Assembly: GCF_900215375.1 (NCBI RefSeq) | Contig: NZ_OBEF01000004.1 | Location: 248,001-312,000, forward strand | Length of the DNA stretch: 64,000 nucleotides | Reading direction: 5' to 3' | DNA from: Enterobacter sp. CC120223-11 | Lineage (GTDB): Bacteria > Pseudomonadota > Gammaproteobacteria > Enterobacterales > Enterobacteriaceae | Part shown: positions 35,564 to 47,114 of the stretch, one piece after another | Position numbering within the stretch: the stretch's first letter is position 1 | Layout of the letters: each line of letters starts with the position of its first letter | The notes under the pieces: model-generated | Seen by the model: the letters and a program-made list of their open reading frames with translations, nothing else | What the model was told of the DNA's origin: nothing | Databases searched by the model: none | Program-made: the position numbers and the translations under genes

Positions 35564-35832
35564 CCCTCTCCCAATAGGAGAGGGAGTAAGTCAAAACCCT
35601 CACCTTTCAGATCCCTCTACCAATCGCAGAGGGAGAAAGTCAAAACCCTCACCTTGCAGTTCCCTCTCCCAATAGCAGAGGGAGAAAGTCAAAACCCTCA
35701 CCGTGCAGTTCCTTCTCCCAATCGCAGAGGGAGAAAGTCAAAACCCTCACCGTGCAGTTCCCTCTCCCAATCGCAGAGGGAGAAAGTCAAAATCCTCACC
35801 GTGCAGTTCCCTCTCCCCTTGGGAGAGGGTTA
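35564..35832. repeat. Tandem array with 49-bp period (about 5.5 copies)
   Basis: Units begin at 35564, 35613, 35662, 35711, 35760 and 35809, exactly 49 bp apart. Each has a small dyad (CCCTCTCCCAAT then CGCAGAGGGAG) and a conserved connector (AAAGTCAAAACCCTCACC plus TGCAGTT). The array ends in the standard genomic palindrome (TTGGGAGAGGGTTAGGGAG). It fills the gap between the convergent J-domain and yqjH genes. A single REP-like unit precedes it at 35480-35511. Confidence 0.88.
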
Positions 35833-35851
35833 GGGAGAGGGGCTGGCTGGG

Positions 35852-36622
35852 TCACTTCTTATGCCAGTAAGCCTGCGAACGCACCAGCTGCGGGTCTATC
35901 TCATCGGTAACAAACTCGTCCAGTAGCGATTTCACTACCGCGCCTTCGCCAGTGAGCCACAGGAAATAATCTTCCTCAGGCACCTTCAGCGCCGCCAGTT
36001 TCTCCGCTACCGCTTCTGCGCTATGTCCAACTACCCAGTCAATCTCAAAGCCGCAGTCGGCGAGATAATCCTGATAAGCGGCATCCGCCACGGTGACGAT
36101 GGCTTTCACCTGCGGGCGCGCTGGAAGCTGACGCAGTGCCGCAAACCGACGCAGTAGCGCAGGCATCCCGGACTCATCAGCCACGTACAGCTGCCACGCA
36201 TAATCTTCCGGCACCACCAGCGAACCGCGCGGGCCACCTATAGTCAGTTTGTCGCCCACTTTTGCCGCCACCGCCCACTGGCTGGCAATCCCACCGTCAT
36301 GGATGAAGAAATCGTAGGCCAGCTCATTTTTTTCCGCGTTAAACAGCGGCGTGTAATCACGTGTCTGCGGGCGCACGCCGTCCGCCCAGACGATGCCTTC
36401 ATCAGTCACAGTTGGCGGAGTGAAGTGGCTGCCCGGCTCCGGGAAAAACAGCTTGGTGTGATCGTCAAACCCGGCTGAGGTAAAGCCGTCCAGCGCTTCG
36501 CCGCCCAGCACGATCCGCTGGAAAGCCTGGCTGATGCGCTCGACGCGCAGCACGGTCAGCTCACGAAAGCGCAGTTCGTTGCGCACGCGCTTCGGGTATT
36601 TTTTGTCGGTCAGGGTCGCCAT
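35852..36622 (-). CDS. yqjH: YqjH, NADPH-dependent ferric-chelate reductase (SIP family)
   Basis: A 256-aa flavoprotein close in length to E. coli YqjH (254 aa). The FAD-binding barrel reads HFTPPT and RDYTPLF, the latter being the RxYT-type flavin motif. The NADPH lobe includes GGPRGSLVVP, VADESGMPALLRR and FLWLTGEGAVVKSL. It reduces ferric siderophore complexes in the cytoplasm to release iron. In E. coli it lies beside its repressor gene yqjI; that gene is absent here. A Fur-like box lies 42 nt upstream. Confidence 0.93.
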   Translation of the reverse strand: MATLTDKKYPKRVRNELRFRELTVLRVERISQAFQRIVLGGEALDGFTSAGFDDHTKLFFPEPGSHFTPPTVTDEGIVWADGVRPQTRDYTPLFNAEKNELAYDFFIHDGGIASQWAVAAKVGDKLTIGGPRGSLVVPEDYAWQLYVADESGMPALLRRFAALRQLPARPQVKAIVTVADAAYQDYLADCGFEIDWVVGHSAEAVAEKLAALKVPEEDYFLWLTGEGAVVKSLLDEFVTDEIDPQLVRSQAYWHKK

Positions 36623-36663
36623 CGGAAGCCTCTTTATTGTCTGTTATTTTCATTAAGTCTAAA

Positions 36664-36678
36664 TGATAATAATTTGCA
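36664..36678 (-). promoter_or_regulatory. Fur-like box upstream of yqjH
   Basis: TGATAAT-A-ATTTGCA matches the 7-1-7 Fur consensus (TGATAAT-N-ATTATCA) at 12 of 14 positions. It fits iron-repressed expression of yqjH. Confidence 0.6.
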
Positions 36679-36706
36679 ACAAAACACAAAAGGGCAGCTT
36701 GTGCGA

Positions 36707-38227
36707 TCAGTGCAGCACCGCCACCGCGTCCTGCAAGCGCCCGGCGCGGTGTTTCACCATCGCTGAGACGTGGGCGCTCTCTTCCACCAGCCCGGCGTTT
36801 TTCTGGGTGATCGCATCCAGCTCCGCCACCGCGCGGGTGAGATCCGCGAGCCCCGTCGCCTGTTCAGACGTCGACAGGCTAATCTGCGCAATCAGTCCGG
36901 TAACGTTGCGCACCTGGCTCACGATGTCATCCATTGTTTTCCCGGCGGCGTGAACCTGATCAGAGCCGGACTGCACCTTGCTGGCGCTGGCGTCGATCAA
37001 TTTGCGAATGTCGTTGGCCGCACTCGCGCTGCGGCTAGCCAGATGGCGCACTTCGCCTGCCACCACCGCAAAACCTTTGCCCTGCTCTCCGGCACGCGCC
37101 GCTTCCACCGCCGCATTCAACGCCAGAATATTGGTCTGGAAGGCAATATCGTTGATAAGTTTGGTGATTGAGCCGATGCGCTGGGTGCTGTCGGCAATCT
37201 CGTCCATGGTTTGCACGACCCTGTGCATTGCCTGGCCGCCATGGGTAGCCGCTTCGCTCGCCGTATTCGACAGCTTGTCCGCCGCCGTGGCCGTTTCGGC
37301 ATTGCTCTGCACCGACGCTGCCATCTGGCTCATGGTCGCCACCGTCTGCTGCACGTTTTCCACGGTCTGTCGGGTGCGTTCGTTCAGTGAGCTGTTGCCC
37401 TGTGCCAGGGTTTCGCTGCCCTGCCGCACGCTCGCCACCTGGCCTGAAACGTCATGAATCAGCCAGCGGCACATCAGCCCCAGTTGGCCGACAGAGCGCA
37501 AAATCAGCCCCAGCTCGTCGCTGCGATTAAGGTGGCTGACGCTATTGCGCTCGCCGGTTGCCACGCTCAGCGCCTGACGTGCCACGTTCTCCACCGGGCG
37601 CACAATCTGCCATTCGATGAACATGTTTCCTGCCAGCAGCATCAACGTGCTGACCAGCCACACCAGCCAGTGTGAACCGGTACCGAGCAGCGCCGCTGTT
37701 AGTGCCAGCCAGGTAAGTCCCATAGCGCCGCGTACTCGCCAGCGCAGCGGCATACCCGGTAATTTCCCCCACCAGCGTTTGCTCACCACCAGCCCTTTGC
37801 GCACACGCTTCGTGCAGCGCCCATCGTTGAGCGCCTTATATAATGACTCTGCGGCAGCAATTTCTTCCGGTTGTGCTTTGGTGCGAATCGACATATAGCC
37901 GCTGATTTTTCCGTCGCGCACCATCGGCACCGCGTTGGCCCGCACCCAGTAATGGTCACCGTTCTTGCGGCGGTTCTTAACGATGCCGGTCCACGGCTCG
38001 CCCTGTTGCAGGGTCGTCCACATATCGGCGAAGGCGGCTTTCGGCATATCAGGGTGACGGACCAGGTTGTGCGGCTGCCCGGTCAGCTCCTCCAGGCGAT
38101 AGCCGCTGACCTGTACGAAGGTGTCGTTGGCGTGGGTGATGTGGCTTTGCAGATCGGTGGTGGACATCAACGTGGTGTCATCATCGAGCGCATAATCACG
38201 CTGCGTGATGGTTAGTGGAGGTGACAT
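36707..38227 (-). CDS. aer: Aerotaxis receptor Aer
   Basis: A 506-aa redox chemoreceptor. An N-terminal FAD-binding PAS domain (about 10-125; [31 protein letters not shown]) is followed by an F1 linker and two adjacent membrane segments (about 165-205). A HAMP region and a cytoplasmic methyl-accepting signalling domain follow, with hairpin tip [20 protein letters not shown]. It senses electron-transport state through PAS-bound FAD. AAGGAC lies 6 nt before the ATG. A sigma-28 promoter upstream places it in the flagellar class 3 regulon, as in E. coli. Confidence 0.96.
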   Translation of the reverse strand: MSPPLTITQRDYALDDDTTLMSTTDLQSHITHANDTFVQVSGYRLEELTGQPHNLVRHPDMPKAAFADMWTTLQQGEPWTGIVKNRRKNGDHYWVRANAVPMVRDGKISGYMSIRTKAQPEEIAAAESLYKALNDGRCTKRVRKGLVVSKRWWGKLPGMPLRWRVRGAMGLTWLALTAALLGTGSHWLVWLVSTLMLLAGNMFIEWQIVRPVENVARQALSVATGERNSVSHLNRSDELGLILRSVGQLGLMCRWLIHDVSGQVASVRQGSETLAQGNSSLNERTRQTVENVQQTVATMSQMAASVQSNAETATAADKLSNTASEAATHGGQAMHRVVQTMDEIADSTQRIGSITKLINDIAFQTNILALNAAVEAARAGEQGKGFAVVAGEVRHLASRSASAANDIRKLIDASASKVQSGSDQVHAAGKTMDDIVSQVRNVTGLIAQISLSTSEQATGLADLTRAVAELDAITQKNAGLVEESAHVSAMVKHRAGRLQDAVAVLH

Positions 38228-38277
38228 TAACGCGTCCTTTGCTTATTAAGTAGTTATTAATTTTTCTCTTAATTGTT

Positions 38278-38304
38278 ATTTCGGCGATAACGACTTTATC
38301 TTTA
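38278..38304 (-). promoter_or_regulatory. Sigma-28 (FliA) promoter of aer
   Basis: On the minus strand TAAAGATA (38304-38297), an 11-nt spacer and GCCGAAAT (38285-38278) match the FliA consensus TAAAGTTT-N11-GCCGATAA. It lies 51 nt before the aer ATG. Confidence 0.8.
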
Positions 38305-38535
38305 ATTGTTAAGTTTGATGCAGATCGCAATTTGCGTTTAAACCCTGAATTTCGTGGGTCATCACCGCCGTGGTGCAACCTTTGCACCAGCGCAGTGCAA
38401 CCGTTCAATATAATGACCGTTGTTATGCTGAAAGCTCAGGAGTAAAAACCGCCGGAATGTTATGGGAATGATTAAATTTTGTAACATAGCGCCCTCCACA
38501 GCCGTTTATCTCGATTTTCTCGCCCCGCTTCCGGG

Positions 38536-39977
<1,442 letters not shown>

Positions 39978-39992
39978 GGATAGTCGGCAAAA

Positions 39993-40027
39993 AGCCCGGT
40001 GAGGTTTGGCACCCACCGGGCTTTTTT
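39993..40027 (+). terminator. patA terminator
   Basis: AGCCCGGTG (39993-40001) pairs with CACCGGGCT (40014-40022), followed by six Ts. Confidence 0.9.
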
Positions 40028-40047
40028 CTTTCCGGAGCCACTATGCT

Positions 40048-40166
40048 CCCCTCACCCCGACCCTCTCCCCAAAGGGGCGAGGGAGAAAAGTAGTCTGCTG
40101 CTCAACGTTAAAATCCCGCTCCGAACAGTCCCCTCGCCCCTTCGGGGAGAGGGTTAGGGTGAGGGG
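40048..40166. repeat. Large inverted-repeat intergenic element between patA and lsrG
   Basis: Arms at 40048-40070 and 40144-40166 are 23 bp each and complementary except at two positions. Each arm is extended by its own small palindrome (CCCCAAAGGGG and CCCCTTCGGGG). It lies between two convergent genes and would form a stable stem in either transcript. Confidence 0.82.
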
Positions 40167-40172
40167 CGGTTT

Positions 40173-40469
40173 TCAGATTTCAGGCAACAACCCCACAAAG
40201 CTCCGTTTCTTGCGCGGCTCCGACATCATCTCATCGAGTTTTTCCACGCAGGCGAGATAGTGCGGAGTCTTTTTGTGCGCCAGCACCGCAGCGTCGTCCT
40301 TGTAGGCTTCGTAGATATAGAATCGCGTATCCACTTCCGGGTCCTGCAATACGTCAAAGCGCAGGTTACCGGGTTCTTCCAGCGCCCCTTCGTGGTTGGC
40401 GCGAAACACGTCGAGAAACTCACCGACGCGCTCCGGTTTGATGTTGATCTCCACCAGCGTCACGTTCAT
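40173..40469 (-). CDS. lsrG: LsrG, phospho-AI-2 isomerase
   Basis: A 98-aa ABM-fold protein ([19 protein letters not shown], ending [10 protein letters not shown]) matching LsrG in length and sequence. It converts phosphorylated AI-2 (P-DPD) to the isomer used by LsrF, clearing the inducer of LsrR. It is the last gene of lsrACDBFG and overlaps lsrF by 4 nt (ATGA). Confidence 0.94.
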   Translation of the reverse strand: MNVTLVEINIKPERVGEFLDVFRANHEGALEEPGNLRFDVLQDPEVDTRFYIYEAYKDDAAVLAHKKTPHYLACVEKLDEMMSEPRKKRSFVGLLPEI

Positions 40470-41353
40470 TTGGCTTCTCCCTGTTTTTCTTCCTGCCAGA
40501 ACTGGTACGCCTCGCGGGCGCTCAAGTTCTCATGCACCACTTTTTTCACCGCTTTGAGCATCGCCAGCGGCGCGCTGGACTGGAAGATGTTGCGTCCCAT
40601 ATCCACGCCGGATGCGCCCTGATCGATGGCGCGCCAGCACATGTCGAGCGCTTCATCCTCAGGCAGCTTTTTGCCGCCCGCAATCACAATCGGCACCGGG
40701 CAGCTGGCGGTGACTTTTTCGAAGCCTTCTTCAACGAAGTAGGTTTTGACGAAGGTCGCGCCCATCTCCGCCGCGATACGGCTGGCGAGAGAGAAATAGC
40801 GGGCGTCACGAGTCATCTCTTTGCCCACGCCTGTCACTGCCAGCACCGGCATGCCGTAGCGGTTTCCGGCGTCCACAAGCTTGATGATATTGCTGATCGA
40901 CTGGTGCTCGTACTCGCTGCCGATATAGACCTGCGCCGCTACCGCCGCCACGTTTAGACGCAAGGCATCTTCCATCGTCACCGCCACGCACTCGTTGGAT
41001 AGCTCGCTCAGAATCGAGTTGCCGCCAGACGCACGCAGCACCACAGGTTTGTTGGTTGCCGCAGGCACGGTGCTGCGCAAAATGCCGCGCGTGCACATCA
41101 GCACGTCGGTTTCGCCAAACAGCGGCGCTATCGACAGGTCGATACGCTCCAGCCCCGTTGTTGGCCCCTGGAAATAACCGTGGTCGAAAGCCAGCATCAC
41201 CGTGCGATTACTTTGTGGGTTAAAAATGCGCGCCAGGCGCGACTGCATGCCCCACTCCAGTGAGCCGCAGCCTTTCAGTTCGTACAGCGCGTTTTTCTGC
41301 GGGCGGTCGAGCCCAAAATCTTTGCCGTCTTTGATGTCGTCTAAATCAGCCAT
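40466..41353 (-). CDS. lsrF: LsrF, 3-hydroxy-5-phosphonooxypentane-2,4-dione thiolase
   Basis: A 295-aa class I aldolase-like enzyme (E. coli LsrF 291 aa). Landmarks are [30 protein letters not shown], the Schiff-base region around [12 protein letters not shown], and [18 protein letters not shown]. It transfers an acetyl group from the isomerised phospho-AI-2 to CoA, giving dihydroxyacetone phosphate and acetyl-CoA. Confidence 0.94.
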   Translation of the reverse strand: MADLDDIKDGKDFGLDRPQKNALYELKGCGSLEWGMQSRLARIFNPQSNRTVMLAFDHGYFQGPTTGLERIDLSIAPLFGETDVLMCTRGILRSTVPAATNKPVVLRASGGNSILSELSNECVAVTMEDALRLNVAAVAAQVYIGSEYEHQSISNIIKLVDAGNRYGMPVLAVTGVGKEMTRDARYFSLASRIAAEMGATFVKTYFVEEGFEKVTASCPVPIVIAGGKKLPEDEALDMCWRAIDQGASGVDMGRNIFQSSAPLAMLKAVKKVVHENLSAREAYQFWQEEKQGEAK

Positions 41354-41364
41354 TGTTCCCTCCC

Positions 41365-42378
41365 TCAGAAATCGTATTTGCCGATGTTCTCTTTGGTGAA
41401 CACCACGCGCTCCGGCAGCAGCACGATGCCGTTGCCCTTCGCCTCATACTGATAGCCCTGCACGCTGTTCGGCTCGACCTTAAGGTCGCCAATATCTTTT
41501 ACCGCCACGCTGTCGCCGACGTTAAGATCGCCTTTTTTCAGCAGATGATCGGCGACGTTCACCGCAATTTTCCCCTGCTCCACCACGTCCCACAGGCCGA
41601 AGGCTTTCACCGTGCCGCGTTCAACATACGGGCGCATAACGTTTGGCGTGCTGAAGCCGACAATCGCCACGCCCTGACGCTTAAGGTTTTCAGCCGCCTG
41701 CGCAGCGGCGGGCAGAGCATTAGCGTCCGGGGCGATGATCGCGTCGAGATCCGGGTAGGCTTTCAGGATGCCTTCGGCGGTCTGCAACGATTTGGTGGCG
41801 TCGTTATAGCCAAACTGGGTGGTGACCACCTGCCACTGTGGATGATCCTTGGCGATTTTGGCCTTCGCCTCTTTCACCCACTGGTTCTGGTCGGTGACGG
41901 TTGGGCTGGAATAGAAGAACGCCACTTTGGCGTCGGGTTTGGTCACCTGCTTCCCGGCCATATCCACCAGCAGGCCGCCGAGCTGCTCCGGCGTGCCCTG
42001 GTTGATATAGATGCTGCGGCACTCCGGTTTGGTGTCGGAATCCCACGTCAGCACTTTCACGCCGCGCTGCATCGCGCGCTTGAGTGCCGGGCAGAGACCG
42101 TCCGGCGACACCGCCGAAACGATGATCGCGTTATAGCCCTGGTTGACGAAGTTGTTGATGAGCTGCACCTGGCCGGAGACGCTTGGCTCCGTCGGGCCGT
42201 CGTAGGTGACGTCCGCGCCGAGCTGTTTGCCCGCCTCTTTCGCCCCGTTGCCGCCGCTGGTGAAGAAGCCGACGCCGACCAGCTTCGGGATAAACGCAAT
42301 GCGATCTGCCGCCTGCGCCGTCGCCACACTCATTGCCAGCGCCAGGGCGCTCAGCTGCACACACAGTTTTGCTTTCAT
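41365..42378 (-). CDS. lsrB: LsrB, periplasmic AI-2 binding protein
   Basis: A 337-aa protein with a signal peptide ([18 protein letters not shown]) and a two-lobed sugar-binding fold of the type 1 family. Motifs expected of AI-2 receptors are present: [27 protein letters not shown] and [17 protein letters not shown] 42378 has GGAG upstream and begins the signal peptide; the frame extends 20 codons further without signal-like sequence. It delivers AI-2 to the LsrCD permease. Confidence 0.94.
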   Translation of the reverse strand: MKAKLCVQLSALALAMSVATAQAADRIAFIPKLVGVGFFTSGGNGAKEAGKQLGADVTYDGPTEPSVSGQVQLINNFVNQGYNAIIVSAVSPDGLCPALKRAMQRGVKVLTWDSDTKPECRSIYINQGTPEQLGGLLVDMAGKQVTKPDAKVAFFYSSPTVTDQNQWVKEAKAKIAKDHPQWQVVTTQFGYNDATKSLQTAEGILKAYPDLDAIIAPDANALPAAAQAAENLKRQGVAIVGFSTPNVMRPYVERGTVKAFGLWDVVEQGKIAVNVADHLLKKGDLNVGDSVAVKDIGDLKVEPNSVQGYQYEAKGNGIVLLPERVVFTKENIGKYDF

Positions 42379-42379
42379 C

Positions 42380-43372
42380 TTATGCTCCGGAAATTGTCTT
42401 CGAAAAAAGCCGACGCCACACCGTGCGCACCCCTTCACGATGCAGACTCAGCGAACGCCCCATCACCACGACAACCAGCAGCGCGCCCGCAAGCGCACTC
42501 GACACCTGGTTGGGAATACCGACCATCTGTAAACCTTGCTGTAAATACCCCACCAGCAGCGCCGCCAGCGCCGTCCCGATAACCGAGCCGGAGCCGCCGT
42601 AAATATTGGCCCCGCCGAGCACCGCCGCCGTCAGCGCAGGCATCAGCAAATCACGTCCCAAATCCGAGCGGGCAGAGCCGAAATAGGAAACCAGCACCAG
42701 CGCGGCAATGGCCGAGGCCAGCCCCACCAGGCCGTAAAGCACATACGGCATGCCATTGACGGAAAGCGCTGCATAGCGCGCCGCGCGCGGGTTTTGCCCG
42801 AGTAAAAAGAGATGGCGACCGAAGCGCCCGCGATGGGCCAGCAGCCAGAAGAAAAAAGTGATGACGATAAACAGCACCAGCGGAACGGGCAGGCCGAACA
42901 GCGTCAGGTTGGCGAAGGCGGTGAAGCTGTCCGGAAAGCCACCAATGCCTTCATAGCCCGTCGCACCCGCCATACCGGAAAGCAGCAGCGCCGCACCGCC
43001 GTAAAGGTAGAGCGTGCCAAGCGTGATGACCAAAGGGCTGATGCCGGTGTAGTGAATCAGGGCCGCATTCACCAGCCCGCAGAGCACGCCGAGCAGCAAT
43101 GTCAGCGGTACCGCCAGGCTCATCGGCCAGCCCGCCTGCATCATCACGCCCAGCGCAATCGCGCACAGGCCAATGGTTGAGCCAAGCGAAATGTCGATTC
43201 CCCCACTGATGATCACCAATGTGAGCGGCAGCGCCACGATGCCAATACAAATGAAATCACTGGTGCTGAACAGCAGCATGTTCACGTCCAGCATGCGCGG
43301 GTTCAGCGCCCCGAAGAGGGCAATCTCCAGCACCAGCAGGATCAGCAGCGCGCTTTCCCAGTTGAGCTTCAT
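42380..43372 (-). CDS. lsrD: LsrD, AI-2 ABC transporter permease
   Basis: A 330-aa polytopic permease of the ribose/AI-2 type. Landmarks are [20 protein letters not shown] and the C-terminal [20 protein letters not shown]. It pairs with LsrC in the inner membrane. It abuts lsrC directly and ends 1 nt before lsrB. Confidence 0.93.
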   Translation of the reverse strand: MKLNWESALLILLVLEIALFGALNPRMLDVNMLLFSTSDFICIGIVALPLTLVIISGGIDISLGSTIGLCAIALGVMMQAGWPMSLAVPLTLLLGVLCGLVNAALIHYTGISPLVITLGTLYLYGGAALLLSGMAGATGYEGIGGFPDSFTAFANLTLFGLPVPLVLFIVITFFFWLLAHRGRFGRHLFLLGQNPRAARYAALSVNGMPYVLYGLVGLASAIAALVLVSYFGSARSDLGRDLLMPALTAAVLGGANIYGGSGSVIGTALAALLVGYLQQGLQMVGIPNQVSSALAGALLVVVVMGRSLSLHREGVRTVWRRLFSKTISGA

Positions 43373-44407
43373 TTACGCCACCTCTTTGCTTTTGCGTTTG
43401 GGAAACGGGGCGACGTTTTTGCCCCCTTTGTTGCCCGGCTGGAACCGGCTGTACTTCTGCGCCCGCTGATGACGGGTCAGCGCCTGGCGCAGGCGTCCGT
43501 CGAGCACCAGCACGCCCAGCAGCACCAGCCCGGCGATAAAGTCATTCCACCAGGCCGGAAGCTTAAACAGCACCAGCACGGTATCGATTTGAGTCAGGAA
43601 GAACGCGCCGAGGAAGGCGCCTATCAGCGTGCCGGTGCCGCCGAGCAGCGACACGCCGCCGAGCACGCAGGCAGCGATGGCCTTCATCTCCAGCCCGCTG
43701 CCGGTCTGGTTCGGCACAAAGCCAATCTGCGCGGCAAAAATGATCCCACCGCAGGCCGCAAGCATGCCGTTGAAGGTGAAGGCCAGCATCCGCGTGCGGT
43801 TCACGCCCACGCCCAGCTGCCTCGCCGCGGCAAGGTTGTCGCCAACAGCGTAAAAATCACGACCGAATGTGGTTCGCGCCAACCCCCACGCGCCTGCCAG
43901 CAGCAAAACCAGCACCAGCCAGCCGAGCGGCGAGATGCCAATGAGTGCAGGCTCCGACAGTGATTTCAGGCTGTCCGGCAGGCCTTCAATCCACTTGCCG
44001 CCGGTCCACAGCAGCATGATGCCGCGATACAGACCCAGCGTACCGAGGGTGGCGACAATTGCCGGAATACGAAAAGCAACCACCAGCAGGCCGTTGAATG
44101 CCCCCGCCAGCGCACCAATAGCCAGCGCGAAGGCGATCGCAACGGGCAACCCATAACCGCTGTTCAGCGCCACGCCAACCGCAATCGCGCTCAGGCCCAC
44201 GGTGGAACCGACGGAAACGTCAATGTTGCGGGTCAGCATCACCAGCGCCGCGCCCAACGCCAGCAGGCAGAGGATCTGCGAGCTGGAATAAATCATCGCC
44301 AGAGTTTGCAGGCTGAAGTAGGAAGGGTTGAGCGCCACCAGCCCCGCAAACAGCGCCACGATGGCGAGGAACGCGCTCAGCTCGCGGTTTTTCAGCAAGG
44401 TTTTCAT
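43373..44407 (-). CDS. lsrC: LsrC, AI-2 ABC transporter permease
   Basis: A 344-aa polytopic permease homologous to LsrD. Landmarks are [20 protein letters not shown] and [20 protein letters not shown]. It has a basic C-terminal tail. It overlaps lsrA by 4 nt (ATGA). Confidence 0.93.
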   Translation of the reverse strand: MKTLLKNRELSAFLAIVALFAGLVALNPSYFSLQTLAMIYSSSQILCLLALGAALVMLTRNIDVSVGSTVGLSAIAVGVALNSGYGLPVAIAFALAIGALAGAFNGLLVVAFRIPAIVATLGTLGLYRGIMLLWTGGKWIEGLPDSLKSLSEPALIGISPLGWLVLVLLLAGAWGLARTTFGRDFYAVGDNLAAARQLGVGVNRTRMLAFTFNGMLAACGGIIFAAQIGFVPNQTGSGLEMKAIAACVLGGVSLLGGTGTLIGAFLGAFFLTQIDTVLVLFKLPAWWNDFIAGLVLLGVLVLDGRLRQALTRHQRAQKYSRFQPGNKGGKNVAPFPKRKSKEVA

Positions 44408-45891
44408 GCCTGTCCTCCGAAGGCTAAGGTCATCATCCGATCGACGCTCACCGCCTGCTTAGTCAGCTCGCCGCTCATGCGGCCCTGGTGCATCACCAGC
44501 ACCCGATCCGCCAGCCCTGGAAACTCATCCAGATCGCTGGAGATCATCAGCACCGCCACGTTCTGCGCCGCCACGCTTTTCAGCAGTTGATAGATATCGG
44601 CGCGGGCCGAAACATCCACGCCGCGCGTCGGTTCATCCACGATAAGCAACAAGGGATTGGCTTCCAGACAGCGCGCCAGCAGCACCTTCTGCTGGTTGCC
44701 GCCGGAGAGCGTGCGCACCGGCTGGTCGGCATTGCTGAGCTTGATGCCGAGCGCGCGGTGATAGCGCTCCACCACCGCCGCCTCGCGCTTGTTCTCCTGC
44801 CACAGCGAAGGCTGATTGAACATCACCGTGTTCCAGCGAACGGGCGCATCAAGAAACAGCCCGGACACCTGCCTGTCCTCCGGCAGATAGACGAGGCCGC
44901 TCGCCAGCCGCGCGCGGGTGCTGTCGCCGCTGATGTCACGGTTTTCCAGCCAGACTCGCCCGGCCCGAACCGGGCGCAGGCCATAGAGCGTTTCCGCCAG
45001 CTCCGTTCGCCCGGATCCCACCAGCCCCGCAAGGCCGACGATCTCGCCCGCACGGATCTCCAGATTCAGATCGATAAAGCCTTCGCCCGTCAGATCTTCC
45101 ACCCGCAATACGGGGAAATCCTGCGGCTGGGTGCGGCGGTTGCCCGGCAGCGCCAGCCACAGCTTTTGCGTGTCGCTCAGATCTTTGTCGCGGCTGGCGG
45201 GCGTCATGGCGGCGATCAGCTGTGCATCACTGTGATCCGCGGTTGCGCCGCTTAGCACCACCGCCCCGTCGCGCATCACCGAAACGTGGCTCGCAAGTTG
45301 ACGGATCTCCGGCAGCTTGTGGGAGATAAAGACGATCCCGACGCCCAGCGCCTGCAAGGCCTGAACCTGCCGAAACAGCCTCTCCGTTTCGCCAGGCGTT
45401 AATGACGCGGTCGGTTCGTCGAGGATCAGGATTTGCGCGTTGCGCATCAGCCCGCGCAGGATCTCCACCATCTGCTGATCCGCCACTTCCAGGGTGCTGG
45501 CCGTCGCCTGCAAATTCAGCTGGCAGTTCAGCTGCTGTAATTTCTCCGCCAGCCGCTGCTCGAGATTCGCCTCGCGCGGCAGACGGAACAGGATGTTTTC
45601 CCGCACGGTTAAGTTCGGGAACAGCATCGGCTCCTGCGGCACCAGGTAGATGCCCAGCTGGTGTGCCTGCCCGGGTTTCAGGCGCGCAAAAGGTTTGCCG
45701 TTTATCCGAAGTTCACCCTCGTCCGGCGTTTCCACTCCGGCAACAATCTTCATCAGCGTCGATTTTCCTGCCCCGTTGCCGCCCATCAGCGCATGCACCT
45801 GGCCGGAAAAGAGCGTGAAATCAATGCCCTTTAGCACGGCGACGCCGGAGAACTGCTTGTGAATGCTGCGGGCTTCAATCAGTGGCTTCAT
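44404..45891 (-). CDS. lsrA: LsrA, AI-2 ABC transporter ATPase (tandem nucleotide-binding domains)
   Basis: About 495 aa with two ABC cassettes, as in sugar importers. The first has Walker [12 protein letters not shown] and Walker [12 protein letters not shown]. The second has a degenerate Walker A ([12 protein letters not shown]), signature [15 protein letters not shown] and [16 protein letters not shown]. Two adjacent ATGs (45894 and 45891) are possible; 45891 is preferred because GAGG is 7 nt away. It is the first gene of lsrACDBFG, divergent from lsrR. The operator region lies 14 nt upstream. Confidence 0.94.
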   Translation of the reverse strand: MKPLIEARSIHKQFSGVAVLKGIDFTLFSGQVHALMGGNGAGKSTLMKIVAGVETPDEGELRINGKPFARLKPGQAHQLGIYLVPQEPMLFPNLTVRENILFRLPREANLEQRLAEKLQQLNCQLNLQATASTLEVADQQMVEILRGLMRNAQILILDEPTASLTPGETERLFRQVQALQALGVGIVFISHKLPEIRQLASHVSVMRDGAVVLSGATADHSDAQLIAAMTPASRDKDLSDTQKLWLALPGNRRTQPQDFPVLRVEDLTGEGFIDLNLEIRAGEIVGLAGLVGSGRTELAETLYGLRPVRAGRVWLENRDISGDSTRARLASGLVYLPEDRQVSGLFLDAPVRWNTVMFNQPSLWQENKREAAVVERYHRALGIKLSNADQPVRTLSGGNQQKVLLARCLEANPLLLIVDEPTRGVDVSARADIYQLLKSVAAQNVAVLMISSDLDEFPGLADRVLVMHQGRMSGELTKQAVSVDRMMTLAFGGQA

Positions 45892-45904
45892 CATCGCGCC
45901 TCGG

Positions 45905-45939
45905 TTGAACAAATGATTTTTTAAATTAATAATGTTCAA
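45905..45939. promoter_or_regulatory. Candidate LsrR operator in the lsrA-lsrR intergenic region
   Basis: A perfect 7-bp inverted repeat, TTGAACA (45905-45911) and TGTTCAA (45933-45939), flanks a 21-bp AT-rich spacer just before lsrA. A weaker GAACA...GTTC pair lies before lsrR (about 46073-46098). LsrR represses both operons until it binds phospho-AI-2. The assignment rests on symmetry and position. Confidence 0.5.
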
Positions 45940-46108
45940 AAGCGTAGACCCTGAACTATATTTACAACCGTGCAGGGATCACAGTTTTGGCGTTTGGATC
46001 GCCCTGCAAAGGCTGTGAGCAATGAAAGATCGGTTTTGCCAGTGGCTTCACACTTTCTGTCCGCGCAACTGCGAACATATGATCTAGATTTTTATAAGAG
46101 TTCACTTT

Positions 46109-47077
46109 ATGAGCGAAAAACGCATTGAAGAGAGCCGCTACGCCGGGCTGGCGCTGGCGGAAGAAGAACTGGTGGCGCGGGTGGCGTGGTGCTACTACCA
46201 CGACGGCCTGACTCAGAACGATATTGGTGAGCGCCTTGGCCTGCCACGGCTGAAGATTTCACGGCTGCTGGAAAAGGGCCGTCAGTCCGGCGTGATCCGC
46301 GTGCAGATCAACTCCCGCTACGAGGGGTGCCTGGCGCTGGAAACCGAGTTACAGCAGCGCTTCGGGCTGAAAATCACCCGGGTGCTGCCCGCGCTGAATA
46401 CCCCGCCGATGAACACGCGTTTGGGCGTCGGTGCCGCGCAGTCCTTAATGGGCGTGCTGGAACCCGGCCAGCTGCTGGCGGTGGGCTTTGGTGAAGCGAC
46501 GATGAGCTGCATTCAGCACCTGAGCGGCTTTATCGGCTCCCAGCAAATTCGCCTGGTGACGCTTTCCGGCGGCGTCGGGCCTTATATGACCGGCATCGGC
46601 CAGCTGGATGCGGCGTGCAGCGTCAGCATGATCCCCGCCCCGCTGCGGGTGTCGTCGCCTGAAGTCGCGGAGATCCTGCGGCGCGAATCCAGCGTACGGG
46701 ATGTGATCCTGGCAGCGGGCGCGGCAGACGCGGCGGTCGTCGGGATTGGGGCCATCGATCAGCGGCGCGACGCGACGATCCTGCGTTCCGGCTACATCAG
46801 CGAAGGTGAACAGCTGATGTATGCCCGCAAAGGCGCAGTCGGCGACATTCTGGGCTATTTCCTGCAGGCGGACGGCAAGCCGGTCGAGGGGCTGGAGATC
46901 CACCGCGAACTGCTCGGCGTCACCCTTGATGAGCTGGCACAGCTGCCGACCATCGTTGGCGTCGCCGGGGGAGAAGAGAAAGCGCAGGCCATTTATGCGG
47001 CCCTCACCGGCAAGCGCATCAACGGCCTGGTAACGGAAGAGACAACAGCACGCGCGGTGCTGTCGCTGGCGGGATAA
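46109..47077 (+). CDS. lsrR: LsrR, transcriptional repressor of the lsr operons
   Basis: A 322-aa SorC/DeoR-family regulator. The N-terminal HTH reads [20 protein letters not shown] followed by [15 protein letters not shown] sequence. The C-terminal sugar-phosphate-binding domain shows [12 protein letters not shown] and [13 protein letters not shown]. Binding of phospho-AI-2 releases it from DNA. AAGAG lies 8 nt upstream of the ATG. It is followed 37 nt later by lsrK, the E. coli order. Confidence 0.95.
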   Translation: MSEKRIEESRYAGLALAEEELVARVAWCYYHDGLTQNDIGERLGLPRLKISRLLEKGRQSGVIRVQINSRYEGCLALETELQQRFGLKITRVLPALNTPPMNTRLGVGAAQSLMGVLEPGQLLAVGFGEATMSCIQHLSGFIGSQQIRLVTLSGGVGPYMTGIGQLDAACSVSMIPAPLRVSSPEVAEILRRESSVRDVILAAGAADAAVVGIGAIDQRRDATILRSGYISEGEQLMYARKGAVGDILGYFLQADGKPVEGLEIHRELLGVTLDELAQLPTIVGVAGGEEKAQAIYAALTGKRINGLVTEETTARAVLSLAG

Positions 47078-47114
47078 CCGCCGCGCGCCGCGCGATAACA
47101 GCGAGGCGCACGTC

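Noticed and set aside
35564..35832. CRISPR array
   Set aside because: The 49-bp period mimics repeat plus spacer, but the would-be spacers are nearly identical in every unit and no cas genes are nearby.
41353..42582. 409-codon plus-strand frame opposite lsrF-lsrB-lsrD
   Set aside because: It spans the ends of real minus-strand genes and has no conserved features. It is an antisense shadow.
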